Assembly (NCBI GenBank): GCA_046260765.1
Contig: JBHEOO010000008.1
Location: 32,844-96,843 of the forward strand
Direction: 5' to 3'
Length of the DNA: 64,000 bases
Source: Chromatocurvus sp046260765
GTDB taxonomy: Bacteria > Pseudomonadota > Gammaproteobacteria > Pseudomonadales > Halieaceae
The translations under genes were made by a program, and so were the position numbers. Positions 54,002 through 62,656 of this stretch are shown here, piece after piece. The notes under the pieces were generated by a model, which saw only the letters and a list, made by a program, of their open reading frames with translations, was not told the DNA's origin and searched no databases. Position 1 is the first letter of the stretch. Each line of letters starts with the position of its first letter.

Positions 54002-55514
54002 GCGGCACAATGGTATCAAGAACACGTGCAGAGGACAGCACTCCGGGCATTCCCGCTCCGGGGTGGGTGCCTGCACCCACCAGGTACAGGTGCCTGACAT
54101 CCTCGCTGCGGTTATGCGGCCGGAACCACGCACTCTGCCAGAGCACGGGTTCGAAGCTGAAGCCGGCGCCGCGGAACGACAGCAGCCTCTCCTTAAAATC
54201 TTGCGGTGTCATGACATGGGACGTCACCACTGCGTCGGCAAGGCCCGGGAGCATTGTTTCCTCCAGCCGCGCTTCCACGGCGCGTCGGAAGGTTTCAGCA
54301 TGCTCCTTCCAGTCGACGTCCGCTTCCAGATTCGGCACCGGCGCGAGCACATAAAAGCAGTCGTGACCTTCTGGCGCCATCGACGGATCGGTAGCGCTGG
54401 GGCGGTGCAGGTACAGGCTGAAATCTGCCGTCAGCTTCTTGTGCTTAAAAACGTCTTTCAGCAATTCCCTGTAGCGGGGACCGAGCACAATCGAGTGGTG
54501 CGGCACGTCCGGGTATTGCTTGCTCGTGCCAAAGTACCAGACAAATAGTCCGTTGGAGGAGCGCGATCGCTCGATACGCTTGTTGGTCCAGTGGCGGCGG
54601 TGCTGCTCCGGTACCAGATGGCGGTAGGTCCAGGCAGAGTCGGCGTTTGAAACCACCAGGTCTGCCGGCACGACCTCGCCGGAGCACAGGCGCACACCCT
54701 TTGCGGCGCCCTCCTCTACCAGGATCTCCTCCACCTCGGCATTCATGCGTAGCTGGTTGCCCTGCCCGCGAATAAGATCGACCAATCCGTTGATGATGCT
54801 GCCGGTCCCACCCATTGCCGAGTGCACCCCCCACTGTCGCTCCAGGAACGAGATGAGCGTATAGACTGACGTCACGGCAAACGGATTGCCGCCGACCAGC
54901 AGGGGGTGAAAACTGAGCACGATGCGCACATAGGGGTCGCTGACGTACTTCGCCACCTGTGCATAGACACTGCGATAACCGCGAAGATGCACCATATCCG
55001 GCAGAAACTTCAGCAATTCGGCGAAGGTATCAAAGGGCAGATGTCCCACCCTCTCGAATCCGACCTCATACGCCTTTTCACTGGCCTTCATATAGCCGTC
55101 ATAACCCGCAATATCATCCGGGTTAAAGCGTGCAATCTCGGCCTTTACCGCTTCGACGTCACCGCCGTAGTCAAACACCTTCCCGTCATCAAACCGGATG
55201 CGGTAAAACGGCGACATCATGCGCAGATCGACATCATCCTCAAAGCGACGGCCGCACATGGTCCACAATTCACGCAGCAAAAACGGCGCGGTAACAATCG
55301 TGGGGCCGGCATCGAAAGTAAAACCGTCCTGACGGAAAACATAGGCACGCCCACCGGGGGCGTCGAGCTTGTCGAGGACCGTGACGCGAAAGCCCCGCGC
55401 GCCAAGGCGTATTGCAGCCGCCAGACCGCCAAAACCACTGCCAATAACAACGGCGTGGGGTGCGTCAGGGCTGGCTAGAGGAATCTGGGGTGTTTCAGGG
55501 AGAGGGCTGTTCAT
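53982..55514 (-). CDS. crtI: Phytoene desaturase
   Basis: A 510-residue FAD-dependent desaturase converting phytoene to neurosporene or lycopene. The Rossmann motif is AVVIGSGFGGLAAAIRLGARG with LDKLDAPGGRAYVF; the C-terminal HLYLVGAGTHPGAGMPGVLSSA is the family signature. First gene of crtIB. No PpsR-type site is seen before it, though the upstream region is disturbed by repeats and an IS remnant. Confidence 0.95.
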   Translation of the reverse strand: MNSPLPETPQIPLASPDAPHAVVIGSGFGGLAAAIRLGARGFRVTVLDKLDAPGGRAYVFRQDGFTFDAGPTIVTAPFLLRELWTMCGRRFEDDVDLRMMSPFYRIRFDDGKVFDYGGDVEAVKAEIARFNPDDIAGYDGYMKASEKAYEVGFERVGHLPFDTFAELLKFLPDMVHLRGYRSVYAQVAKYVSDPYVRIVLSFHPLLVGGNPFAVTSVYTLISFLERQWGVHSAMGGTGSIINGLVDLIRGQGNQLRMNAEVEEILVEEGAAKGVRLCSGEVVPADLVVSNADSAWTYRHLVPEQHRRHWTNKRIERSRSSNGLFVWYFGTSKQYPDVPHHSIVLGPRYRELLKDVFKHKKLTADFSLYLHRPSATDPSMAPEGHDCFYVLAPVPNLEADVDWKEHAETFRRAVEARLEETMLPGLADAVVTSHVMTPQDFKERLLSFRGAGFSFEPVLWQSAWFRPHNRSEDVRHLYLVGAGTHPGAGMPGVLSSARVLDTIVPHANTFR

Positions 55515-55839
55515 GGATAAAGCACTGCAGCGTACGGAGTCCGGGAGAGAATAGCAGCATGATGGGGGGTTTCACACCCGGTTTGGGGTTGGGGTTGCGC
55601 TTTTGGGGTTGCGCTCTGGTCCCGGCACCTCGCGCGCATCTCCCCGTTCCCGCGGACACGCCGAAATCCCATCCATGGGGGCTCGGCTGCGGCCGTCCTG
55701 GCCGCAGACGGTCCGCGGGAACGGGGGGATGCGCGCGAGGCGCCTGACATTTTGCGATGCGGGTATTTAATCCGCCTCAGATTGGGCTTGCATCCCTATA
55801 GCGACGCGCAGCGAATGCGCCGTCGAAGTGCGGAAGTGT
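55515..55839. other. Repeat-rich gap upstream of crtI, no gene
   Basis: No convincing gene. It contains G-runs at 55564-55569, 55585-55588, 55591-55594 and 55605-55608 on the plus strand, which could form a G-quadruplex, two copies of GGGGTTGCGCT, and the large inverted repeat at 55628-55740. Confidence 0.6.
55628..55740. repeat. Large nested inverted repeat upstream of crtI
   Basis: 30-base arms at 55628-55657 and 55711-55740 match with one mismatch (CCTCGCGCGCAT... against ...ATGCGCGCGAGG). Inside is a second stem CTGCGGCC-GTCCT-GGCCGCAG (55687-55707). Size and shape suggest a MITE- or REP-like palindromic element. Confidence 0.8.
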
Positions 55840-56092
55840 AGTGGTCAAGTATTTCCGGACACTGAGTTAGGCTGCTTTTCGCTGTGCTGCGTGGTGCGCA
55901 GCTGGCGTTCGGTTTCCCGCTGCACTGTGTAAGCGCAGCGTGTTGTAAAAGTTAGCAATGTAGTCGTGAATGTCGGCTCGGGCTTCTGCGTGGTCTGCGT
56001 ACAGCGTCTTACGGATTCGCTCGGACTTGAGGCTACGGAAGAAGCGCTCGACGGGTGCATTGTCCCAGCAGTTGCCTCGACGGCTCATACTC
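55840..56092 (-). mobile_element. IS3-family insertion sequence remnant (transposase C-terminus)
   Basis: A minus-strand frame ending at 55867 encodes the C-terminal end of an IS3-type OrfB integrase: SRRGNCWDNAPVERFFRSLK, with the last Glu of the DDE triad in the VERFF region, then the RADIHDYIANFYNTLRLHS segment. The rest is lost in the adjacent run of Ns. The right end of the element is probably near 55840, just past GTAGTGGTCAAGTA, but no target duplication can be checked. Confidence 0.85.
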
Positions 56093-56102
56093 NNNNNNNN
56101 NN
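56093..56102. other. Assembly gap (10 N)
   Basis: Ten Ns inside the IS copy. A fixed-length run like this usually marks a scaffold join of unknown true size, and repeats such as IS elements often cause it. Sequence may be missing between crtI and bchO. Confidence 0.98.
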
Positions 56103-56193
56103 GCAGCGGCCGTCATCGTCCCCGCCGCAGGGACCCGGGCGCCCCGCCGCCCCACCCCCGCCTGACCGGCAACAGCGCTTCGGGTCCGGGGCG

Positions 56194-57075
56194 TCAGTCC
56201 AGCAGACCGACTTCCGCCGCTGCCTCCTCGACAAACCCGGCAAACAGCGCCGGATTCTCCTCATGCCCCAGGTGCCCGAGCTCGTGCACGATGCGCAGAC
56301 GGGCGCAGGCCAGTCGAGACTTGAGGTAGCGCGCCTGTGCAGCGGGGACCGCGCGATCGTTGGCGCAGGCCACAAGATGCAGTGGTGTATCGAGCTCGAG
56401 AAGATCCCGCTCCAGCGCAGCGAGGTCCCAGTTCGCCATCATCGCGAGGACACCGCGTATATGGCGCGGGGACTGTGACAGGCTCTGATAGTGAACGAGG
56501 TCGAGTGATGCGCTCTGGGAGCCGGTCTGCTGGATAAGGCGATCCACCATAGGGGAGCGTTTGGCCCGCCGCGCCAGCATACCCGGCAATATGGGCAGGG
56601 CTGCGAGAAAACGTGCGGCACGTGGGAATATCTTGCCCATCAGGCCCTCAAACGGCAGCAGTGCACCGTTGAACGAAACAATAGAGGCAGGCCGCAGCAG
56701 GCCATCAAGCGTCATGCGGATCAGCACCGCTGCGCCAGCCGAATGGCCGACGACCAGCTTCGGATCGACGCCCAACTCATCGACAAGACTGGCCACTAGC
56801 GCGGCCATGCCGGGAAGTGACTGCTGTTCCCGCGCAGCGGGGTCGGTATAGCCATGTCCGGGAAGATCCGGCGCAATGACGCGAAAATGCTGCGCCAGCA
56901 GCGGCGCGATGCCTGCCCAGGAGTGCGTTGCCGCGCCCGTCCCATGCAATAAAAGAACCCAGGGACCCTCGGTGCCGAGCTCCTGAACATGCCAGCGCAG
57001 ACCACCCGCCTCTACATAGCGACTGGCGGCGCGATTGGGCCACTCGTCGTGAACCTCAGCCAGATCGCCTTTCAT
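56194..57075 (-). CDS. bchO: Magnesium chelatase accessory protein BchO
   Basis: A 293-residue alpha/beta-hydrolase-fold protein. HGTGAATHSWAGIAPLLA (oxyanion region), VVGHSAGAAVLIRM with the nucleophile Ser, and VHELGHLGHEENP with the His fit the BchO family. It is always linked with bchID; the reaction, if any, is not established. Its start overlaps the bchD stop (ATGA). Confidence 0.9.
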   Translation of the reverse strand: MKGDLAEVHDEWPNRAASRYVEAGGLRWHVQELGTEGPWVLLLHGTGAATHSWAGIAPLLAQHFRVIAPDLPGHGYTDPAAREQQSLPGMAALVASLVDELGVDPKLVVGHSAGAAVLIRMTLDGLLRPASIVSFNGALLPFEGLMGKIFPRAARFLAALPILPGMLARRAKRSPMVDRLIQQTGSQSASLDLVHYQSLSQSPRHIRGVLAMMANWDLAALERDLLELDTPLHLVACANDRAVPAAQARYLKSRLACARLRIVHELGHLGHEENPALFAGFVEEAAAEVGLLD

Positions 57076-58964
57076 CGACCGGAGGCCAGCTGCACGCTGT
57101 CGCGCAGCATTGCCGCGTCCGCGTGCGGCAGCGGCAGGTAGCGACCATCCAGCGCACGCGCGAGGGCCTCGGCATTGGGGTGGGGACGCGGGGAGGTATC
57201 AATCACCATCGTCGGCACGCGGCAGCTGCGCAGGAATGCGGCGGACACCAGCGCCTCCTCGAAGGCCTGCTGGCGGCCCGGCTTGCCGGCGCGGGTAATA
57301 TTCGCGCGCGCATCGGTGAGAAGGACAACACTCGGCGTACCACCGCGTCGCTGAATCTGCACTGCAAGCTCACCGGCCGCATCAATCGCACTCGCCAGCG
57401 GTGTGCCACCGCCGCCAGGCAGGGCCGAGAGATTGCGCTTGGCGCGAACCAGGGATCGCGTGGGCGGCAGCAGCATCTCGGCAACCTCGCCCCGGAATGC
57501 AATCAAGGCAACCTGATCGCGCCGCACGTAACAGTCATTCAACAACAACTCCACTGCACCCTTGGCTTCCGCGAGCCGATGCAGCGCTGCGGAACCGGAG
57601 GCGTCCACGGCAAAAATAATGGTGCTCTCGGTTCTCTCACGAAATCGGGTGACGCGAAAATCCGAGCGTCGCACGATGATACCCGGACCCTCTGCATTGG
57701 GCGCCGCATCCTGCTCAGAGCGGCGCAGCCGCTGCCAGGGGGCCGCAGTTCTCAGAGTATCGATCAGGCTGAGCCGGGCACCGCTGCGCGGGTCGCCGGG
57801 CATGGTTCCCATAGGCCGTCCGCGCGCGTTGGACCGCTGCTGGACACCCGAGCGCCCTGCCGTCGAGCTGCCGCGACTGCGCTGCACCAGCCCGGATTCT
57901 ATGCTGGCGAGCAGTGACGCGGGTATTGCCGCGGCAGCAGCCTCTAGAATACGGTCTTCCAGCGGCTGCTGTCCGGGCTGGTCATCATCGTTTTCCCCGT
58001 CGTTGTCGTTGTCTTTATCGTTGTCCTGGTCATCATCGTCTTTGGGGTCTTCTTTATCATCCGCAGAATCATCCTCCGGCTGATCGGGCTCCGGCGGCGG
58101 CTCTTCCTGTTGCTCATCCTCTTCGTCTTCCTCAGGAGGCGGCGGCGCGGGAGCGCGCGTCGCGCGCGGCGCCAGCACCAGACGTGCCGCCGCATCGAGA
58201 TCGCTGGCCTCAACCAGCTCCCGATCCGACAGGGCCGCGACCGCCCGCGCACAGGCCAGCGCGAACTGACACGCGCGCAAGGAGTCAATGCCAAGCATCG
58301 CCGCGGTGGCGCAGATCGCCTCCAGGGCGTCGTCATTGACCATGACCCGGGGATAACGCTCACGTGCCTCGGCGATGGCGTCGGCGCTGAATCCCGAGGC
58401 GTCGAGATCGCGGATGCTCAGCGGCGTGAGGTCGAGGTGAAATGCCAGGCGGTCGCGCAGAACAGGGGACAGCGCCTCGTCGTCAGCCTGGCCTTCATCC
58501 AGTGCAATCAAGGCGAGGCGCGCGGCGACATCACCATTCACGCCCTCCCGCGCCAGCGTCAGCTCGCCCCGGTCCAGCGCGGTTGCCAGATGAGCAACGG
58601 TAGTGCGCGTCGCGCGCTCGGCCATCGCCAGCATGGCAAAGCCGCCATCACATTCTGCCAGCAGACCGCGCTCGGATACGGGCAATCCTGCACGCAGCGT
58701 GGCCGCCAGGTCGAGGCCGCCGAGAAGCCGCGATTCCGCAATATGCAGGGGAATACGGCGCACCGGTCGCTCTGGTGGCAGCCCGTCGCGCCAGGCTTCC
58801 AGCCAGGTATCGCGAACTGGGCCGGGGCAGGCGCGCAGGGCAACCCCACCCAATGCATTCTGCGCTACCGCGGTGGCGGCCGCGGCGAGCACCGCATCCT
58901 CCCACAGTGCCGCCATCCCCGCAGAAGGCGTCATATCGGGTTGACTGGGAGATGCCGCGGTCAC
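57072..58964 (-). CDS. bchD: Magnesium chelatase subunit D
   Basis: A 630-residue AAA+ protein that bridges BchI and BchH. An N-terminal degenerate AAA+ domain (no working Walker A) is followed by a Pro and Asp/Glu-rich linker (about residues 270-335) and a C-terminal von Willebrand A domain with the metal site FAVDASGSAA and ALIAFRGE. Overlaps bchI and bchO by four bases each. Confidence 0.94.
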   Translation of the reverse strand: MTAASPSQPDMTPSAGMAALWEDAVLAAAATAVAQNALGGVALRACPGPVRDTWLEAWRDGLPPERPVRRIPLHIAESRLLGGLDLAATLRAGLPVSERGLLAECDGGFAMLAMAERATRTTVAHLATALDRGELTLAREGVNGDVAARLALIALDEGQADDEALSPVLRDRLAFHLDLTPLSIRDLDASGFSADAIAEARERYPRVMVNDDALEAICATAAMLGIDSLRACQFALACARAVAALSDRELVEASDLDAAARLVLAPRATRAPAPPPPEEDEEDEQQEEPPPEPDQPEDDSADDKEDPKDDDDQDNDKDNDNDGENDDDQPGQQPLEDRILEAAAAAIPASLLASIESGLVQRSRGSSTAGRSGVQQRSNARGRPMGTMPGDPRSGARLSLIDTLRTAAPWQRLRRSEQDAAPNAEGPGIIVRRSDFRVTRFRERTESTIIFAVDASGSAALHRLAEAKGAVELLLNDCYVRRDQVALIAFRGEVAEMLLPPTRSLVRAKRNLSALPGGGGTPLASAIDAAGELAVQIQRRGGTPSVVLLTDARANITRAGKPGRQQAFEEALVSAAFLRSCRVPTMVIDTSPRPHPNAEALARALDGRYLPLPHADAAMLRDSVQLASGR

Positions 58965-59989
58965 GCTGCGAACAACTCCTCCATGGCGCGGCTGATGCGC
59001 GCGCCGGAACCTGCCTCATCCAGCGGGTCGCGGCGCAGACGGTGGCGCAACACCAGTGGAGCGACGGTCTTCAGATGTTCGGCAGTCACCTCCCTCGCAT
59101 CCTCCAGTGCAGCCAGTGCTCGAGAGGCCCGGATCAGGGTCAGCTCACCACGAAGCCCATCCGTGCCCAGCGAAATACAGAGTCGTGCTGCCAACTCGAC
59201 GACGCTGTCGGGCAGCTCTACCTCGCTCAGATGCTCGCGGGCGTTCTGTATCTGCTTGCGCACCTTGTTTTCCTTGCGCTGGAAACGCTTTATGAAGGCC
59301 GCGCGATCGCGATCAAACTCGTCGCGGGAGCGCACGATACTGATGCGGGAGGTGAGTTCCGTCGGCGTCGCCACATCCACAGAGAGACCGAAGCGATCCA
59401 GAAGCTGTGGCCGCAACTCGCCCTCTTCCGGGTTGCCGCTACCTACCAGTACAAAGCGTGCCGGATGACGGATGCTCAGACCCTCGCGTTCGACCACGTT
59501 TTCCCCCGAAGCCGCAACGTCGAGCAGGGCGTCGACAATGTGGTCTTCCAGCAGATTGACCTCATCGATATAAAGAAAGCCGCGGTGGGCGCGGGCCAGC
59601 AATCCTGGCTCAAAAGCCTTTTCACCGTCGCGCAGGGCGCGCTCGAGGTCGAGGGCGCCAATGACGCGGTCCTCGGTTGCACCCAGCGGCAGGTCTACCA
59701 CCGGCATGGGTTCCCTGCGGACCTTTTCTGTCCCAGCCTCCTCACCGGGCCGGCACTGCGCACACAGCCCCGGGCGCTCTGCGTTGGGCGCGCAGTTGTA
59801 GGGACAGCCGCCGACCACGTCCATTTTCGGCATCAGCGCCGCCAGCGCGCGAATCGCGGTAGATTTGCCGGTGCCGCGATCACCGAATACCAGGACGCCA
59901 CCGACTTCCTGGTCAACCGATGCAATCAGCAACGCACGTTTCATATCGTCCTGGCCGATAATGGCCGAAAATGGATAGGCAAGCGCCAT
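58961..59989 (-). CDS. bchI: Magnesium chelatase ATPase subunit I
   Basis: A 342-residue AAA+ ATPase. Walker A is GDRGTGKST near residue 35, Walker B FLYIDEVNLLEDH, with sensor GSGNPEEGELRPQLLDRFGL and arginine finger region following. Forms a hexamer with BchD to drive Mg insertion by BchH. First gene of bchIDO. Confidence 0.96.
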   Translation of the reverse strand: MALAYPFSAIIGQDDMKRALLIASVDQEVGGVLVFGDRGTGKSTAIRALAALMPKMDVVGGCPYNCAPNAERPGLCAQCRPGEEAGTEKVRREPMPVVDLPLGATEDRVIGALDLERALRDGEKAFEPGLLARAHRGFLYIDEVNLLEDHIVDALLDVAASGENVVEREGLSIRHPARFVLVGSGNPEEGELRPQLLDRFGLSVDVATPTELTSRISIVRSRDEFDRDRAAFIKRFQRKENKVRKQIQNAREHLSEVELPDSVVELAARLCISLGTDGLRGELTLIRASRALAALEDAREVTAEHLKTVAPLVLRHRLRRDPLDEAGSGARISRAMEELFAA

Positions 59990-60293
59990 AATTAACTGAG
60001 TATCCCTGTTGTCTGTGATTGAGGCCGTGGTGTTTCGGCCAGGTTTCTGCCGCGCAGCAGGTGTCTCTCGCGACAGGTGAGACTGTCAACCTGGCGCGAC
60101 ACCTTTCAACGCCCTGATCTTTTACCCGCAGCGCCGCCGAAACTCAAGCGCAGTCGGCAAACATCGGCGTTTTCCGGCGTGGGAAATGCCCCGCCTGAAT
60201 TCCGGAATACGATTTCACTACATTTAAATGCATGCAGGTATAAGGATTATTCTTTGTTATCCTTTACCGTCCAGCTTGTCCAGGTTATGTCCA
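59990..60293. other. Divergent intergenic region bchI / hydrolase, no gene
   Basis: 304 bases without a gene. It contains the TGT-N12-ACA palindrome at 60084-60101 and, nearby, a shorter TGT-CTCTCGCG-ACA. The right third is AT-richer and could hold the promoter of the rightward hydrolase. Confidence 0.6.
60084..60101. promoter_or_regulatory. PpsR/CrtJ-type operator upstream of bchI
   Basis: TGT-CAACCTGGCGCG-ACA, exact TGT-N12-ACA with TTGACA on the minus strand facing bchI. The core is GC-rich, unlike the others, so this is the least certain of the set. Confidence 0.5.
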
Positions 60294-61172
60294 ATGTCAC
60301 TACCCTTACCACCCGCATTCAATGCCGACGTCGGCGACTGGACATCGCAGCGCTGCGGACGCGTTGCCTACTATAGCGATACCGCTACTACCCCGGGCAG
60401 GCCTCTGCTGCTGTTGCACAGCATCAACGCGGCGCCAAGCGCCATGGAAATGAAGCCACTGTTCGAGCATTATCGCGGTAAGCGCCCGGTCTACGCACCC
60501 GACCTTCCCGGTTTCGGCCAGTCTCAGCGCGGGGATCGCGACTATTCGCCGGAACTTTACGCCGAAACCATTCGCGGATTTCTTGCCGAGGTCATTGGCG
60601 AACCCGCCGATGTTGTGGCGCTATCGACCAGTGCCGAGTTCGCCGCCCGCGCGGCGCTGGGGTGCGATGACGTGCACACTCTCGCGCTGATCTCACCTAC
60701 CGGCTTCGGTGCGCGACCGCGTCCCTCAAAGAAAACCCGCGACCGACTGTTTCGCTTTTTCAGCACGCCGTTTGTTGGCAGCGGCCTGTACAGAGCGCTT
60801 ACCGTAAAACCCAGCGTGCGCTACTTCCTCAGCAAAGGTTTCGAGGGACGCCCACCCGCGGAGCTCATAAACTACTCGCACCGCACCACAGACGCGGAGG
60901 GCGCGCGGTTTGCTCCGTTCTGTTTTCTCTCCATGCGCCTGTTTACTGATGATGCCCCCGGCACGCTGTATCACCATGTCACCGCACCGGTGCTGGTGCT
61001 GTATGATCGCGACCCGAATATCAGCTTTGAGCGCCTGCCCGAGGTGCTCGAGCAGCACAACAACTGGCTTTCCGTGCGCATCAGCCCAACGCTGGGCCTG
61101 CCGCACTGGGAAGAGCCTGAACAGACCTTCAGCGCCCTGGACACGTTCTGGGACGCTCCCCCGGAGGCCTGA
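60294..61172 (+). CDS. Alpha/beta hydrolase
   Basis: A 292-residue alpha/beta-hydrolase-fold protein. LLLLHSINAAPSAMEM is the oxyanion region, DLPGFGQSQRGDRDYS the lid entry, and VLYDRDPN and LGLPHWEEPEQ supply Asp and His. The nucleophile elbow reads ALSTSAEF instead of G-x-S-x-G, so activity is possible but unusual. The ATG at 60294 is preferred over an in-frame ATG 22 codons upstream. Substrate unknown; it borders the photosynthesis cluster. Confidence 0.8.
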   Translation: MSLPLPPAFNADVGDWTSQRCGRVAYYSDTATTPGRPLLLLHSINAAPSAMEMKPLFEHYRGKRPVYAPDLPGFGQSQRGDRDYSPELYAETIRGFLAEVIGEPADVVALSTSAEFAARAALGCDDVHTLALISPTGFGARPRPSKKTRDRLFRFFSTPFVGSGLYRALTVKPSVRYFLSKGFEGRPPAELINYSHRTTDAEGARFAPFCFLSMRLFTDDAPGTLYHHVTAPVLVLYDRDPNISFERLPEVLEQHNNWLSVRISPTLGLPHWEEPEQTFSALDTFWDAPPEA

Positions 61173-61286
61173 CCCCAGCCAGGGAGGTGGTGCAGGACAT
61201 CACGAAAAACATCGTGCAGGACACCACTGCGGCGCAATGCTAGGCTCCACCGTCGACCCGGACGATCCGTCTGCCAGAGATTCATC

Positions 61287-62594
61287 ATGACCGCACAGCT
61301 TCCCGCCTCGCCGCAGCGACAGCAACGTATTGCGTTGAGCAACGAATGGCATGCGCGACCCAACCTCAGCCTGCCTCCGCCTTTTCGCTGTACGCACGTC
61401 GTTGCATTGCGCAGTGAGACAACCATCGAGGAAAGCCGCCAGGCGTTCGGGGCATTCTGCAGCGAGCACGGACAGGGCCAGCCCGCGGCAGACAGCCGGC
61501 ATCACTCTGTGCAGATCGGTTCCTGCCTGATCAAATGGGAGGGTCACACAGAGGCCAACAGCCACACTTTGCTTGTGCCGGGAAACGGACAGCCGCCTTT
61601 CTCCGAGTCCGCGATCGACTTCCTCGACAGCAGCAAGCATCGCGAATTGCTTGAGAAGATGTTTATTGGCGTCAAGATCGAGGTGCTCGGTACCGGCGCC
61701 GGCGATGGCAAGGACAACGTGGCACTGGCGCGATCGCTGCTAGGAGCGCAGTCGATCTACGGTGGCGCAATGGCCGAGAGCTGTGCAGAGGTCTGGTCTG
61801 CCTTCCGCCTTGATGCGGAGGGCTTCGTCCGTATCGTGGTTATCGATCGCGGTATCAGCGAGGAGCGCCTGGCGCGCCTTCTGCAGCGACTGCTGGAAAT
61901 GGAAACCTACCGCATGCTCGCCATGATGGCGCTGCCTCGAGCGCGCGAGGTGATGGGCGCACTCGGTGAACTGGAGCCACAGCTCGATGAGGTCATGCGG
62001 CAACTGGCGGTCAGCACCGTGAACGACACACAGGAAGAACTGCTGCGGCGGATAACGACTATTTCTGCGCGGGCGGAGCACATCGCCGCCGCCAACACCT
62101 ACCGATTCGCGGCGGCGAGGGCCTATTACGGTATCGTCGAGCGGCGTATCAAGGAAACCGGCGAGCAGAAGCTCGGCAGCTACCAACGCTATTCAAACTT
62201 CCTGCTGCGGTCGCTGCAGCCCGCCATGCGCACCTGTGACGCCGCCGAGCGACGCACCCACGAAGTGGCGGAACGCGTCGCGCGGGCGGCCAACCTGCTG
62301 AGCTCCATGGTCGACATGGTGCAGAAAAAGCAGAACCAGGATATTCTCGAAACCATGGCTGAACGCGCCACACTGCAGCTGCGCCTGCAGCAGGCAGTGG
62401 AGGGCTTTTCGATCTTTGCGATCAGCTACTACGCGGTAGGGCTGCTAAGTTATGCCCTGAAGTCCGCCAAGGCAGTTGGCGTGAAGATTGACCCGGATCT
62501 CGCAACCGGTCTTGCGGCGCCCGTGATCTTCGCCGTTGTGTGGCTGACCGTTCGCGTGGTGCGTCGGCGTCTCCACAGCGATGCAGGACGCTGA
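61287..62594 (+). CDS. DUF3422 family membrane-anchored protein
   Basis: A 435-residue protein of the DUF3422 family. SNEWHARPNLSLPPPFRCTHVV at the N-terminus is the family signature, a coiled-coil-like middle follows, and two membrane helices lie near the C-terminus (about residues 372-392 and 408-425). The function is unknown. Confidence 0.85.
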   Translation: MTAQLPASPQRQQRIALSNEWHARPNLSLPPPFRCTHVVALRSETTIEESRQAFGAFCSEHGQGQPAADSRHHSVQIGSCLIKWEGHTEANSHTLLVPGNGQPPFSESAIDFLDSSKHRELLEKMFIGVKIEVLGTGAGDGKDNVALARSLLGAQSIYGGAMAESCAEVWSAFRLDAEGFVRIVVIDRGISEERLARLLQRLLEMETYRMLAMMALPRAREVMGALGELEPQLDEVMRQLAVSTVNDTQEELLRRITTISARAEHIAAANTYRFAAARAYYGIVERRIKETGEQKLGSYQRYSNFLLRSLQPAMRTCDAAERRTHEVAERVARAANLLSSMVDMVQKKQNQDILETMAERATLQLRLQQAVEGFSIFAISYYAVGLLSYALKSAKAVGVKIDPDLATGLAAPVIFAVVWLTVRVVRRRLHSDAGR

Positions 62595-62656
62595 TGTCAT
62601 CAGCACACCGGCGCACTACGCTGACAGCCTGCCGACAATTACATCGAGGTTAACGC

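Noticed and set aside
54002..54133. N-terminal extension of crtB by 44 codons
   Set aside because: It lies within crtI in another frame and does not resemble phytoene synthase.
60071..60077. The shorter TGT-CTCTCGCG-ACA near bchI as a PpsR site
   Set aside because: The spacer is eight and not twelve bases, which does not match the other operators.
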